Of a stretch of 64,000 bases of DNA, positions 34,501 to 44,300 are shown piece after piece. The stretch is from Labilibaculum sp. Its GTDB lineage: Bacteria > Bacteroidota > Bacteroidia > Bacteroidales > Marinifilaceae. Where the stretch lies: positions 62,001 through 126,000 of the forward strand of contig JAEINT010000011.1 in assembly GCA_016342745.1 (NCBI GenBank), written 5' to 3'. Within the stretch, counting starts at the first letter, position 1, and the number at the start of each line of letters is the position of its first letter. A program made the translations under genes and the position numbers. The notes beneath the pieces are model-generated. The model was not told the origin of the DNA. It saw only the letters and a program-made list of their open reading frames with translations, and ran no database searches.

Positions 34501-37268
34501 TTGCAACTGTTGGAATGGATCAAGATTTATGTGAAACTTTCACAAGTAATAATTTAGGTGGTAATGCATCAGTTATTGGAATTGGAAATTGGTCACAAAT
34601 ATCAGGCCCAGGATCAACAACTTTTGCAGATGTTTCAAATGGGAATACAACTGCCTTAGTTGATTCTTACGGAACTTACATTTACCGATGGACCATTGCA
34701 AATGGAACATGTTCTACCTTTGAAGAAATAAGAGTTACATATAACGACAAGCCTACAATTGCATCAACTGGTACAAATCAATTTATTTGTGGTGTATTAA
34801 GTAGTGCGAGTTTGGGCGGAAATACTCCAACTATTGGTATTGGTAATTGGACGCAAGTTTCGGGTCCAGGGACAACAATTTTTAGTTTGCCAAATAATGG
34901 AAATTCAACTGCAAGCGCCGACACGTACGGAGTTTACGTATATCGTTGGTCAATTAGTAATGGCTCTTGCGTTCCGAGTTTTGACGATGTTACAATAGAA
35001 TATAAAGAGGCTCCAAGCACGGCAACAGTTGGTCCTGATCAGAATCATTGTGAATTATTAAATAGCAATCCCTTAAATGGAAATATTCCTCTTATTGGGA
35101 TTGGAGAATGGTCTCAATTATCAGGTCCTGGCACTAGCATTTTTAGTGCAGTTAATAATGGAAATTCTATAGCCACCGCCGATATTTATGGAACTTATGT
35201 GTATCGTTGGACAATTCGCAACGCTACGTGTTTAAGTACTGCTGATATCACTGTAAATTATAATACAGCACCATCTTCTAATGCTGGTTTAGATGATAAA
35301 TTATGTGGCCCATCATATCAGATTATGGGCAGTACGTCAACAAATGGATCAATAGTTTGGTCTACTAGTGGAGATGGAAGTTTTAACGATAATTCGATTG
35401 AAAATCCGATTTATATACGTGGTATTAGTGATACCGGAGTAATAACTTTAACCAAAACGGTAAGTAATCCATCTTGTGTTGCAGCGGTCGATAATATGAT
35501 ACTTACCATATCTTCTGGTCCTGTTGTAAATGCAGGTTCTGGTGGTGATGAATGTGATCTTGACTTCACTTTGTCTGCGATTCCAAGTGTAGGGACAGGT
35601 ATTTGGACTAAAGTTACTGGACCAGGGAATATAAATTTCACACCAAATGAAAATACTGCAAACGCAGTTGCCTCTGCTGATTCCTATGGAACTTACCAAC
35701 TACAATGGTCGGAATCTAACGATGGTTGCGAGGATAGTGAAATAATTACTGTTAATTATTATGAGCAGCCAAATACTGATGCTGGTATTGGAGGTGATGA
35801 ATGTGATTTGGATTATCAACTTACAGCAAAATCTAGTGTTGGTCTTGGAACTTGGACAAAAGTTTCTGGCCCAGGAAATTTGATTTTTTCACCTAATGAA
35901 AACGATCCGAACGCTATTGTTAGCGCTGATCTTTATGGATCTTATAAATTATCTTGGACAGAAACGAATGGAACATGTTCAGATACAGATGAAATCATAG
36001 TGAATCTTTATGAGCAACCTATTGCGAATGCAGGTTTGGGAGGTGATGAGTGCGATTTAGACTTTAATTTGACTGCGATTCCTAGTGTAGGAGTTGGGGA
36101 ATGGATTCAAGTTGGAGGTGTTGGTTTAGCAACTTTTACTCCTAACAAAAGTGATCCTAATGCAATTGTTAATGTAGATCGATTTGACACTTATCAATTT
36201 GAATGGAAAGAAACAAATGGAGTATGCAGTGATTCAGATATTATCACAGTAAATTTTTATTTGCAACCGAATTCAGATGCTGGTTCAGGTAGTGATGTTT
36301 GTGGCTTAACTTATAATCTATCTGCGAATGCAAGTGCAGGAATAGGAACTTGGGCTATTTCTTCTGGAAATGGGAATGCTAGCTATACACCAAACTCAAA
36401 TGATCCAAATGCACAGGTTGTGGTAGATACTTATGGTAGCTATACGTTTACATGGACTGAAAATAATGGAGTATGCTCTAATTCTGATGACATAACCATT
36501 AACTTTTATGAACAACCTAATGCAAATGCGGGAACTAATGGAGAGTCTTGTAGCTTAGAATTTCAATTGAATGCTATATCTAGTGCGGGTATAGGTAGTT
36601 GGAATAAAATTAACGGTCAAGGCAATGTAACTTTTGTACCTAACGAAAATGATCCCGATGCGAAAGTAATGGTTGATGAATATGGCACTTACCAGTTTTC
36701 ATGGACAGAGTTGAATGGTATTTGCACGGATCAGGATAATATAACAGTTGAATTTGCAAAACAACCGATAGCCAATGCAGGCATTGATTTAAGTCTGGAA
36801 TATGCTGAAAAAACAGAACTTAATGCTCAACTATCAACAATAGGAACAGGAGAATGGTTCCTTATTAAAGGAAATGCTACTATTTCTGACCGATTTTCAC
36901 CAAGTACACATGTGACTGAATTAGGAATTGGTGAAAATATTTTAGAATGGATAGAAACGAATAGCTTTTGTGTTGATTCTGACGAAATTAAAATAGCAGT
37001 ATCCAAGATATTTATACCGAATGTAATTACTCCAAATGGCGATCAGAATAATGAATTCTTTAAAATAAGAGGCCTGGAGAATCTGGAAAATATCAGTTTA
37101 ACGATTCTTGATAGAAGAGGAATAGAAGTATATACCTCTACAGACTATCGAAATGATTGGAATGGTAAAGATCGAAATGGTACTGATTTGGTTGTTGACA
37201 CCTATTTTTATGTTTTAGAATTAAATGATGGTAAAATTTACAAAGGTTACATTGTGATAAAGAGATAG
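28512..37268 (+). CDS. Giant Ig-like-repeat adhesin with type B T9SS C-terminal domain
   Basis: 2918 residues. A signal peptide (1-28, ending LSAHDTS) is followed by an N-terminal domain of about 155 residues with paired Cys, then about 31 tandem Ig/PKD-like repeats of 78-87 residues, and the C-terminal domain from about residue 2833. That domain reads IFIPNVITPNGDQNNEFF ... LTILDRRGIEVY ... VDTYFYVLELNDG and ends YKGYIVIKR, the gliding-motility-associated/type B sorting domain handled by the type IX secretion system. Each repeat has two Cys about 60-65 apart (in GxDQxxC and SNGTC) that could form a disulfide. Two repeat classes occur: 'ATVGxDQxxCG ... LGGN ... TWSQVSGPG' and 'ANAGxGGDECDL ... 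TWTKVSGTGNLSFSPN'. It lies one base before the PorP/SprF gene. Probably a cell-surface adhesin. Confidence 0.9.
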   Translation: MKRHLLLVVIFLLFAVGMIVGIGKLSAHDTSIFDTSAPYIASFPAPPSNDNPCSATPITTNLTCTYATYSNIDASDSGVDVPSCGSYSGADVWFTAIVPSSGEITIEAFTLRTTDWLNKVNFTVYQGTCDNLTEIGCFESVNPAFALTSGSFTGRTAGEILYIRVYDQGNITGDFQICSSGACADVIADAGTGGDQCGYDYLLSAVTPSVGAGTWTKTGGSGNATFAPDANTPGATVSVDDTGIYEFTWTVTNGTCESSDKINVDFSTPTFASPEDDKDICGLLTTISIKNPSVGDRLWSIKSGPGMAIIASPTGFVSNVGVSSYGRYVFNLEVTNGSCYSIDTLVVNFFETPSDASVGSAQNSCGTFVSEALGGNVPDIGIGTWSQVSGPGTTIFSDANLGTSTATVDAVGDYVYRWTISNGPCIVKTADVNVSFIAAPTTATVGGTRNVCGGLLSSGFGGNTPVVGVGTWSQISGPGSTIFGDENSGSSTATATQYGSYVYRWTIVNGACSSFADITVNYYETPDVASVGLNQDNCDKISTSLGGNNPSIGTGTWTQFSGTGTSTFSAPNSGSSTATASDYGTYVYRWTISNGTCASSSADVTVNYEEPPTTASVGTDQDNCGVLTSTSLDGNTPSSGSGLWTQVSGSGTTIFSNSILGTSTATVTQYGTYVYRWTISNGVCASTTADIIINFYESPISATVGSEQNICATDILTIQSTSLGGNTPTLPMIGTWSQFSGPGSTTFSDVNLGNATAKPTQFGTYVYRWTISNGTCTPTTADVTVNFFESPVLATVGADQDICSSDILTAQSASLGGNDPTLPMIGTWSQVSGPGSTTFSNSNSGSSTAKPDQFGVYVYRWTISNGTCASTTADVTLNYYQTPSIASTGADQEYCAVLTSASLGGNTPTVGSGVWSQVSGSGTTIFSNDLLGNSTATVTQYGNYVYRWTISNGTCTSSTADISVNFLESPAPATVGTDQNICSSDILTTQSASLGGNDPTSPMIGTWSQVSGPGSTTFSDVNLGNATAKPTQFGIYVYRWTISNGTCASTTADVTVNYYETPTVASVGADQDRCGVKTSLALGGNVATIGVGTWSQESGPGLSTFSDDNLASAIATVSNYGTYVYRWTITNGTCTSSSADVTITYYEDSDAATVGSDQERCGTLTSLILGGNAPSVGIGTWSQLSGPGSSVFSDANNGNSTVTVDTYGSYQYRWTLTNGPCVSSSAELTIDFQEQPIANAGLGGDECDLNFTLSATPSVGIGNWTKVSGTGNLSFSPNANDANATVTSDTYGSFTLRWTEVNGTCSDQDEITVNFYEQPIANAGLGGDECDLDFNLSAIQSVGTGTWSKVSGTGNLSFSPNANDANATVTSDTYGSFTLRWTEVNGTCSDQDEITVNFYEQPIANAGLGGDECDLDFNLSAIQSVGTGTWSKVSGTGNLSFSPNANDANATVTSDTYGSFTLRWTEVNGTCSDQDEITVDFYEQPIANAGSGGDECDLNITLSATPSVGTGTWTKISGTGNLSFSPNANDANATITSDTYGSFTLRWTEVNGTCSDQDEIAVDFYEQPIANAGSGGDECDLNITLSATPSVGTGAWTKISGTGNLSFSPNANNSNATVTSDTYGSFTLRWTEVNGTCSDQDEITVNFYEQPIANAGSGGDECDFDFNLSATQSVGTGTWTKVSGTGNLSFSPNANNPNATVTSDTYGSFTLRWTEVNGTCSDQDEITVNFFETPSIATVGTDQERCGVKTSLPLGGNTPTAGIGTWYQESGPGLSTFNNSNLGDAIATVSNYGTYVYRWTITNGTCTSSTADVTVTYYDNSEVATVGSNQERCGTLTSLILAGNSPSLGDGTWSQVSGPGSSVFSNENDGNATVTADTYGSYTYRWTLTSGPCVSSTAELIVTFYEQPSAANVGLNQDICGLSSSNALGGNTPSVGIGTWSQVSGPGSTVFSSVNDGNSTATANTYGTYIYRWSISNGICSANYDDISVTYYEIPTVATVGMDQDLCETFTSNNLGGNASVIGIGNWSQISGPGSTTFADVSNGNTTALVDSYGTYIYRWTIANGTCSTFEEIRVTYNDKPTIASTGTNQFICGVLSSASLGGNTPTIGIGNWTQVSGPGTTIFSLPNNGNSTASADTYGVYVYRWSISNGSCVPSFDDVTIEYKEAPSTATVGPDQNHCELLNSNPLNGNIPLIGIGEWSQLSGPGTSIFSAVNNGNSIATADIYGTYVYRWTIRNATCLSTADITVNYNTAPSSNAGLDDKLCGPSYQIMGSTSTNGSIVWSTSGDGSFNDNSIENPIYIRGISDTGVITLTKTVSNPSCVAAVDNMILTISSGPVVNAGSGGDECDLDFTLSAIPSVGTGIWTKVTGPGNINFTPNENTANAVASADSYGTYQLQWSESNDGCEDSEIITVNYYEQPNTDAGIGGDECDLDYQLTAKSSVGLGTWTKVSGPGNLIFSPNENDPNAIVSADLYGSYKLSWTETNGTCSDTDEIIVNLYEQPIANAGLGGDECDLDFNLTAIPSVGVGEWIQVGGVGLATFTPNKSDPNAIVNVDRFDTYQFEWKETNGVCSDSDIITVNFYLQPNSDAGSGSDVCGLTYNLSANASAGIGTWAISSGNGNASYTPNSNDPNAQVVVDTYGSYTFTWTENNGVCSNSDDITINFYEQPNANAGTNGESCSLEFQLNAISSAGIGSWNKINGQGNVTFVPNENDPDAKVMVDEYGTYQFSWTELNGICTDQDNITVEFAKQPIANAGIDLSLEYAEKTELNAQLSTIGTGEWFLIKGNATISDRFSPSTHVTELGIGENILEWIETNSFCVDSDEIKIAVSKIFIPNVITPNGDQNNEFFKIRGLENLENISLTILDRRGIEVYTSTDYRNDWNGKDRNGTDLVVDTYFYVLELNDGKIYKGYIVIKR
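32211..33704 (+). repeat. Block of six exact-period 249-bp class B repeats
   Basis: Six consecutive 83-codon units (EQPIANAG(L/S)GGDECD ...) fill exactly 6 x 249 bp. Units at 32460-32708 and 32709-32957 differ at only two bases I can find (CAAGAT/CAGGAT and AATTTT/GATTTT near the end), so one duplicated recently. The block sits between two paralogous pairs of class A repeats. Confidence 0.92.
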
Positions 37269-37269
37269 A

Positions 37270-38190
37270 ATGAGAAAAACATTAGTTATTATAATATGGC
37301 TTCTTGCTCCGTTCTATTTATTTGGACAGAATCCTCTTCTTACGAATCAGTTTATTTTTAATCCTTTGGCTCTTAATCCTGCAGTAGCCGGCACAGGTGA
37401 TGCTCTAACAGCTAATCTAATGTACCGAAATCAGTGGGTTGGTTTTAGTGGAGCTCCTAAAACATTAACATTTTCGACTCATAGTCCTATGAGAAAGCAG
37501 AATATGGGCTTGGGATTATCAGTAATTAATAATCAAATAGGTGTAAGTAGTGAAACAAGTATAATTGGCGACTATTCCTTTAAAATAAAAATGAGGGAAG
37601 GAACTCTTAATCTTGGATTAGGAGGTGGATTTATCATGTTAAATTCGGCATGGGCAGAATTGCGTGCGAACGATCCTAACGATGATTTGATTCAAAACAA
37701 CTCACCAACTTATTTAATACCAGAAGTTAGTTTAGGAGTGTATTATTCAACAAAGAAGTATCATGTAGGATTCTCATTGCCACATATGCTTTCTTACACA
37801 TTTAACTCTACCAAAGACAAATACATGATCAAAAATGATTTCGCTAAGTATACTTATATTCTTACTGGTGATTATATTTTCGATTTAGAGCAACAATTTA
37901 AATACGTTCCTAGTATAATGTTGAAATATCAAAAATCGGATAACGCAGATTTTATTTTTATGAATAGATTGATTTATATGGATAAATATTCAGTTGGAAT
38001 GGCGTTTGATAGCGAACAAAAGGTGTATAAAGGGATGTTTCAAATGCAGTTAAACAGACAGTTTAGTTTGGGTTATGTTCGAGATTTCAATTCAACAAAA
38101 ATTAATCAATATCGAAAGGGCTCTCATGAGGTAATGCTACGTTATGATTTTAAATACACCATTAAAGTACACAGTCCAAGAAATCTATAG
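37270..38190 (+). CDS. PorP/SprF family outer-membrane protein
   Basis: 306 residues, the normal size. The signal peptide ends at FGQN, followed by the family start 'PLLTNQFIFNPLALNPAVAG' and alternating beta-strand segments (NLGLGGGFIMLNSAWAEL, YHVGFSLPHMLSY, SVGMAFD). PorP/SprF proteins are predicted outer-membrane barrels that accompany type B T9SS cargo and are thought to help anchor or export it. The gene begins one base after the adhesin stop, so it is very likely the dedicated partner of the adhesin. Confidence 0.9.
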   Translation: MRKTLVIIIWLLAPFYLFGQNPLLTNQFIFNPLALNPAVAGTGDALTANLMYRNQWVGFSGAPKTLTFSTHSPMRKQNMGLGLSVINNQIGVSSETSIIGDYSFKIKMREGTLNLGLGGGFIMLNSAWAELRANDPNDDLIQNNSPTYLIPEVSLGVYYSTKKYHVGFSLPHMLSYTFNSTKDKYMIKNDFAKYTYILTGDYIFDLEQQFKYVPSIMLKYQKSDNADFIFMNRLIYMDKYSVGMAFDSEQKVYKGMFQMQLNRQFSLGYVRDFNSTKINQYRKGSHEVMLRYDFKYTIKVHSPRNL

Positions 38191-38208
38191 CTTGTAAAAA
38201 GAATTGAT

Positions 38209-40290
38209 ATGAATAGATTTTTACTCACATTGTTATTATATATTTTGGTTAAACCATTTTGTTTGGTTGGTCAGAATCTAAATTACAAAGTAGATATGGC
38301 ATCATTTTGCAATACTGTAGATGATGAATATTCTGCCATATATTATAAGGAAGGTCTTGTTTTTTGCTCTAACCAAAGAACAGATCTGTTTGTTACTTTT
38401 TCTACGCCCGAAGATAAAGAGTTGTTCAATATGTTTTATGTTCCTACAAAAGGGGATAGCATAGGGAGTAAGCCTAAGCTTTTATCATTAGAATTAATGA
38501 CCAATTTTAATGATGGTCCAGCGTGCTTTACAAATAATGATTCGACCATTATTTATTCAAGAAATAATGTGGTAAACAGCAAAAAAAGAGATGTTAAGGA
38601 TGAAAGAAATAAGTTAGGCTTGTTCACTTCTAACTTTAAAGATGATTTATGGTCAGAGCCTGAAGCATTTAAATACAATGGAGTAGATTACCATATTACT
38701 ATGCCTTCTATAAATAAGGAGGGTTCTCTTTTATTTTTTGCATCCGATATGCCAGGCGGCTATGGTGGATTAGATATTTATGTGTCTGAGTTAAACAATG
38801 GAGAATGGTCTAAACCAAAAAATTTGGGAGATAAGGTCAATACTTCGAAGAGTGAGAGTTTCCCTTTTATTTCAGATTCTGGGGAATTATATTTTGCATC
38901 CAATGGACATGATGGTCTTGGTGGACTTGATTTGTTTTCAGTTCAGCAAAAATATGGTAGATGGGAAGATGTTCTTCATTTAAATGCGCCAATCAATACA
39001 GAATTTGATGATTTTGCTCTTATAACCGATAAGAATTTTGAAAGTGGCTACCTTTCAAGTAATCGAAATGGTGGAGATAATATTTTTGAGTTTTCTACAA
39101 TCATACCACAATTTGTAAACTGCGATACGATTAAAGAAAATGAATACTGTTTTCTTTTCTATGATGAATATTATACTCCTCTTGATACTTCTAAGACCTA
39201 TTACGAATGGGTTTTTGGTGATGGTGTTAAGGTAAAGGGAAAAGAAGCTGAACATTGTTACGATGGTCCAGGAAATTACGTTGTAGAGCTAAATATAATA
39301 GATAAACAAACTGGGGAAGTTTTCTTGAAACAAACAAAATATGAATTTGAACTTCAAGATTATGAGCAAGCTTATATCTCAAGTAAGGACATAGAAGTAT
39401 CAAGAAAAGAGATTCTTTTTGAAGCTACAAAAACAAATTTACCAAATATTAATATTGAGCAATATTTCTGGAATTATGGTGATGGTAATTTAGATCAAGG
39501 TATTGCGACCAATCATATATTTGAGAAAAAAGGAACATATAAAGTTATTTTAGGCCTATTAAGTGAGAAGGATGAAAATGGTCTTCGTAAGAAAATATGT
39601 GTGGAAAAAGAAGTTCAAATTGTTAAAAATACTTCTGCATTGATGGTACTAAAGGCGGAGAGAGGAGAAACCAATAAAGATACCGGTGAAAAAGCGTTTA
39701 AATTGGAACAATTAATTGAACTTTTTGTTGATCAAGCAATTTTAGTTCAATTGCCAAACAATCGAATTAAAATCCTCAAAAAATTAAATTTAACATTTTT
39801 TGAATCCTTTGTAAAGGAAAAAAGTTTTCCATTAATAGATGAAAATAAGGATGTTAAATCTGAGATTGATTTAAATAGTCATCCTGCAAAAGATCTTTTC
39901 CTTAAAAGTGAGAATAGAGAAAAACAGAAAAGTAATGAACAAATTCAACTTGTTGAGGAAGAATTAAAACTCTTATCCAAGCAGTTTGATTATAATTTCA
40001 TTGATCAAAAAGCAAATCTTATAAAGGAAAAGGCAAATCCTATCTTAACTCGTTTATTACAAATCATAATGAAAAATCCTATGATAGAACTAAAAATAGG
40101 ATTTCACGTAAGAGTTGCAAGTAGTAGTGATTTTGATATAGCAAGTGCTTCTGCCAATTTAATACAAGATTATTTAATTTCAGAGGGCGTTGAGAAATAT
40201 AGATTGAGAACTGCAGTTTATGGAATTTCAGCAGAAGAAAAGAAATCTGTAAGCTCAGAAAGAGTCGAATTTATCGTTATCAAAGAATAA
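38209..40290 (+). CDS. PD40/PKD protein with degenerate OmpA-like C-terminus
   Basis: 693 residues. A signal peptide (about 1-22, ending LVGQN) is followed by PD40-type propeller repeats (SINKEGSLLFFASDMPGGYGGLDIYV, FISDSGELYFASNGHDGLGGLDLF), two PKD-like segments (YEWVFGDG, YFWNYGDGN, each followed by a G-x-Y-x-V strand) and a C-terminal domain that lines up with OmpA/MotB (about 615-693). The usual HTD and SxxRA peptidoglycan-binding residues are missing (FHVRVASSSDFD ... ASASAN). Similar PD40-OmpA proteins (PorE-like) belong to T9SS machinery; here peptidoglycan binding looks lost. It follows porP after 18 bp and precedes an unknown secreted protein. Confidence 0.8.
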   Translation: MNRFLLTLLLYILVKPFCLVGQNLNYKVDMASFCNTVDDEYSAIYYKEGLVFCSNQRTDLFVTFSTPEDKELFNMFYVPTKGDSIGSKPKLLSLELMTNFNDGPACFTNNDSTIIYSRNNVVNSKKRDVKDERNKLGLFTSNFKDDLWSEPEAFKYNGVDYHITMPSINKEGSLLFFASDMPGGYGGLDIYVSELNNGEWSKPKNLGDKVNTSKSESFPFISDSGELYFASNGHDGLGGLDLFSVQQKYGRWEDVLHLNAPINTEFDDFALITDKNFESGYLSSNRNGGDNIFEFSTIIPQFVNCDTIKENEYCFLFYDEYYTPLDTSKTYYEWVFGDGVKVKGKEAEHCYDGPGNYVVELNIIDKQTGEVFLKQTKYEFELQDYEQAYISSKDIEVSRKEILFEATKTNLPNINIEQYFWNYGDGNLDQGIATNHIFEKKGTYKVILGLLSEKDENGLRKKICVEKEVQIVKNTSALMVLKAERGETNKDTGEKAFKLEQLIELFVDQAILVQLPNNRIKILKKLNLTFFESFVKEKSFPLIDENKDVKSEIDLNSHPAKDLFLKSENREKQKSNEQIQLVEEELKLLSKQFDYNFIDQKANLIKEKANPILTRLLQIIMKNPMIELKIGFHVRVASSSDFDIASASANLIQDYLISEGVEKYRLRTAVYGISAEEKKSVSSERVEFIVIKE

Positions 40291-40310
40291 CATACAAAAT
40301 AAAATTAGAT

Positions 40311-41309
40311 ATGTCACCTATAAAATTAACCTCTTTTTATTGTCTATTACTATTAGGATTTGTGATTCCAAAATTAACAAATGGACAGTCTGCGCCTGCC
40401 GAGGAGGAAAATATTCCTTACTTAGTAACCTTTGGATCAGAAGCTGAAACCTCATGGGGAGATGATGATTTTTCACAAGTTTTCTTTTTCCTAATTCCTG
40501 AAAATCAAATGGAACCTGTTTACATTCGCGTATTCGATCCTGAAATCGGAGGAGCTCATGATGAACAAAAGATGGATTATAATACAACAGTTAATTTTTC
40601 TGTATATGGAGGTTTCGAATGTTGGTCCAATAAAGATGCACAAGAAGTCCAACCAGAGGGGAATTACAATAGTGGAAACCTACTAGCATCAATGAATTTT
40701 AAAAATGATGCAAAATATGATGATGGCTGGTATACTTTTGGACCATTTAATCCTTTTGAAGGTGAGATGGTCGAGAAGTTTGGAGGTCGTGTTTTTAAAG
40801 TTATTGTTACGGGTAAATCTGGTGACGATGGTAATTTATACAGGTTTTTTCTGAGCACAAATTCTAAAGAGAATAAAGAAGTTGAAGGGGGTAATATATT
40901 TACTTACGAATATGCTTTTCGTTTATCAAATGATATGAATGACATTTCTCAAATATATCCTTTCGTTGATGATCAAACCATTTCTGTTGAAGTAACAAAT
41001 TTTGATTGGGATAATGATGGTTATATTCGAATTAACTCCATTGCTAAAAACGGAGCGTTGTGTGACTTGTCCAGTGAAAATCAATGGATTAGAAATGAAT
41101 TTCCAATAATTGAAAGAGAAAAAAACACATCATTGGAGCTTCAGTTTATTAAGAAAAGATCAAGTTTGGTTAAAAATAATAATGTAGTAATATCAGTTAG
41201 AAACCAATATGGTAAAGCACTACCATTCTTTGTTATTCCTATTGGTGGCGTTCCTGTTTATACTCCAAAAATTAAAATGAGACCAATAGGTAAAAAGAGA
41301 AAAAATTAA
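40311..41309 (+). CDS. Secreted protein of unknown function in the PorP block
   Basis: 332 residues. A probable signal peptide (about 1-25, ending TNGQS) with no later membrane segment, so periplasmic or exported. Mostly beta-rich sequence (YLVTFGSEAETSWGDDDF, PVYIRVFDPEIGGAHDEQK, FKVIVTGKSGDDGN). I recognise no domain. Twenty bases separate it from the PD40/OmpA gene and 13 bases from the histidine-kinase gene, so it belongs to the same transcription unit. A link to surface assembly or to ligand sensing by the next two gene products is inference from position only. Confidence 0.7.
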   Translation: MSPIKLTSFYCLLLLGFVIPKLTNGQSAPAEEENIPYLVTFGSEAETSWGDDDFSQVFFFLIPENQMEPVYIRVFDPEIGGAHDEQKMDYNTTVNFSVYGGFECWSNKDAQEVQPEGNYNSGNLLASMNFKNDAKYDDGWYTFGPFNPFEGEMVEKFGGRVFKVIVTGKSGDDGNLYRFFLSTNSKENKEVEGGNIFTYEYAFRLSNDMNDISQIYPFVDDQTISVEVTNFDWDNDGYIRINSIAKNGALCDLSSENQWIRNEFPIIEREKNTSLELQFIKKRSSLVKNNNVVISVRNQYGKALPFFVIPIGGVPVYTPKIKMRPIGKKRKN

Positions 41310-41322
41310 TGAAGAACTTACT

Positions 41323-44300
41323 ATGAAACTAAATAAGACATGGTGTATATTCTTGATGCTTCTCTTATTTCCAGCATTAATTTTTGCACAGAAAAGTCGA
41401 TTTATAAATTATAGTGTTGATGATGGATTAGCACAAGCATATGTCTATAATTTCACTCAAGATATGGAGGGGAATTTATGGATTGGGACGGGTAATGGTT
41501 TGTCCCGATTTGATGGGTATAACTTTAAAAATTTTACAGAACAAGATTCTTTAGGTGGTAATTTCATCACTTGTGGTTTAAAAACCGAAGAAGGATTGTG
41601 GTTTGGCCACTTCAATGGTAACTTGAGTTATTATGAAAACGGAATTTTTAAACCCATTCAAAATGCTAAAAAAGGTATTGGTAGCGTTGTAGATATCCAA
41701 CAAGATTTTAATGGTAACGTTTGGTTTGCTAATCAAAATGATGGTTTTAAGAAATTAAATCTTAAAATGAAATCATCAAAAACTTTTAAATCTTTGTTTC
41801 ACCAACCCATTTACACCTTTATTTTTACCTCTAAAGAACAAATGCTAGTAGGCACTTCTGAAGGTTTAAAATTATGTGAGTTAAATAAAAATGAACAAGT
41901 AGAAGAAAAATACAATTTCACCGAGCTTGGTGAAAATAAAATTGTGGATATCATTAAATCGTCAAAGTTAAATGTCTATTATATTTTAACCGAAGATGAA
42001 GGTGTATTTAGTTTGGAATTAGACAACGAAGGGCACAATTTAGAGTTACTGACAAAGAGTACCAATTGTTCTCGCGCTCAAAATATATTTGAAGACTCTA
42101 ATGACAACTTATGGGTATCTTGCTTGGCAAGTGGCTTATTTAAGTTAAGCCTATCGGAAAATGGTTCACTTCAATCAATTAAGAATTACGGAGAAGATAA
42201 TGGACTTCAAACAGACGCTATCAAAGCAGTATTTGAAGATCGTGAAGGAAATATTTGGGTGGGTAAATATGGCGGTGGCCTTAGTCGTTTAGTTCCTTCA
42301 TCTAACTCTTTTATCAATTTTAACTCTAAATATTACAGTAATGATATTTATTCCATATGTATAAATCAAAACTTTAAATGGATTGGAACTAGTAAGGAAT
42401 TATTAAAATGTGATTTAGCCACTAACAAGGTTTTAGCTTCTTATGATATTAATGGAATATTACCAAACGATAAAATCACAGCTCTTTGTGATAGAAATAA
42501 TACCGAACTTTGGATTGGGACTGAAAAATCTGGTGTTTATCGCTTGAATTATCGAACAGGAAAAATACAGTCGCAATTTCTTCGCTTGGGTAATTTAGAA
42601 AAATCCATTAGTTCTATTGTATCCGACCACGAGCATGTTTGGATTGGAACACAGAAAGGTGTTTGTCGTTTTAATCCTGATACTGAAGATAAAAAATGGT
42701 ATACCTTAAGAGAAGAAGGATTGCCTCACAATTCAGTAAATCATCTATTTAAGGATAAAGATAATAAAATCTGGGTCGGGACCTTAAGTAATACCTTATC
42801 CTATATCGAAAATAGTATTTTAACAAATTTAAATTTGTCGAGTGGGAGTAATCTATTAAATATTTCTTCTATTATAGAGGATAACAATGGAGCTATTTGG
42901 ATTGGCACTCAAGGAAGTGGAGTATATGTAATTAATCAGGATTCAACCCTGAATGTTAACTTTCAACATGGTTTATTATCAGATTATTGTTATTCCCTTA
43001 ACATCGATAAAGATAATATTTGGGTTACTCATCGGGGAGGGATTAGCCAAATTAGAGTTTCTGATTATCACATTAAAACGATACAGAAAAATGCGGGAAT
43101 ACACCAATCTGTAGAATTTAATAGAAATTCCACCGTTTCTAATGAAAATATTTTGTGGTTCGGATCCAATAAAGGAATTTACCAATATGATATTTCAAAA
43201 GAAGTACAACAATTAGTATCTCCAACTTTAAAAATTGGATCAATAAAAATTAATGGAGAAGAATATTCTTCAGAGAAAAAATTAGTACTTCCATCTGGCC
43301 ATTATAAAATTGAATTAGGATTTAAAGGAATTAGTTTAAACGAACCTGAATTAATTAAATACAAGTATAAACTTGAGGGGTATGATCATGATTGGTCAAG
43401 GTTTGAAAATCAAAGAAAAGCGGAGTATAAACAGTTAGGTTCAGGAGATTATATTTTTAATTTAAAGGCACTTACTGCTAATGGAATAGAATCGAAAGAA
43501 CCATTGCAATTTAAAATTAAAATTAGGTATCCACTTTGGCAGAAAACATGGTTTCAAATCGTAGCATTAATTTGCTTAATATTTGCTATCTATTTGTTTA
43601 TAGTATTGAGAGAAAAGAATTTGAAAAGAATTCAAAGAAATTTAATTCAGAATCTTGATGATAAAACAAGAGAGGTTATTGCTAAGGAAGAGGTTATTAA
43701 AGAAAGAAAACGTACTGAGCAAGAATTAATAGTTGCTAAAGAAAAAGCAGAAGAGTCAGATCGATTAAAAACAGCTTTTTTATCAAATATGTCCCATGAA
43801 ATAAGAACGCCATTGAATGCGATTGTTGGATTTTCAACCATGCTTCAGGAACCAAATGTAAATCCAAGCTCAAAGGGTAGATACATGTCTATTCTAAAAT
43901 CAAACACCAATGATTTATTGTCTTTAATAGATGATATAATGGATATTTCAAGTATAGAAGCGGGGCAATTAAAGTTAAAGATTCAAGATTGCGAGGTTGA
44001 TAAAATCTTATCAGAGTTAAACGATGTTCATAATAAGAAGTTAATTGACCTTAAATCTGAAGATCTTGAATTGGTATGTGTTTCTAATGCGACCAATATT
44101 ACAATCCAATCAGATCCTTTAAGACTTAAACAGATATTATCCAATTTAATTGGTAATGCGATAAAGTTTACGGAAAAAGGGACCATTGAATTCGGTTATG
44201 AAATGACATCTCCAGATAAAATAAAGTTTTTTGTTAGAGATACCGGAATAGGAATAAATGCAGACCAAATAGAGGTGATTTTCGAACGATTTAGAAAGGA

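Noticed and set aside
29064-37008. Long regular repeats that could suggest a CRISPR or satellite array
   Set aside because: The repeats are in-frame 78-87-codon protein domains without short spacers.
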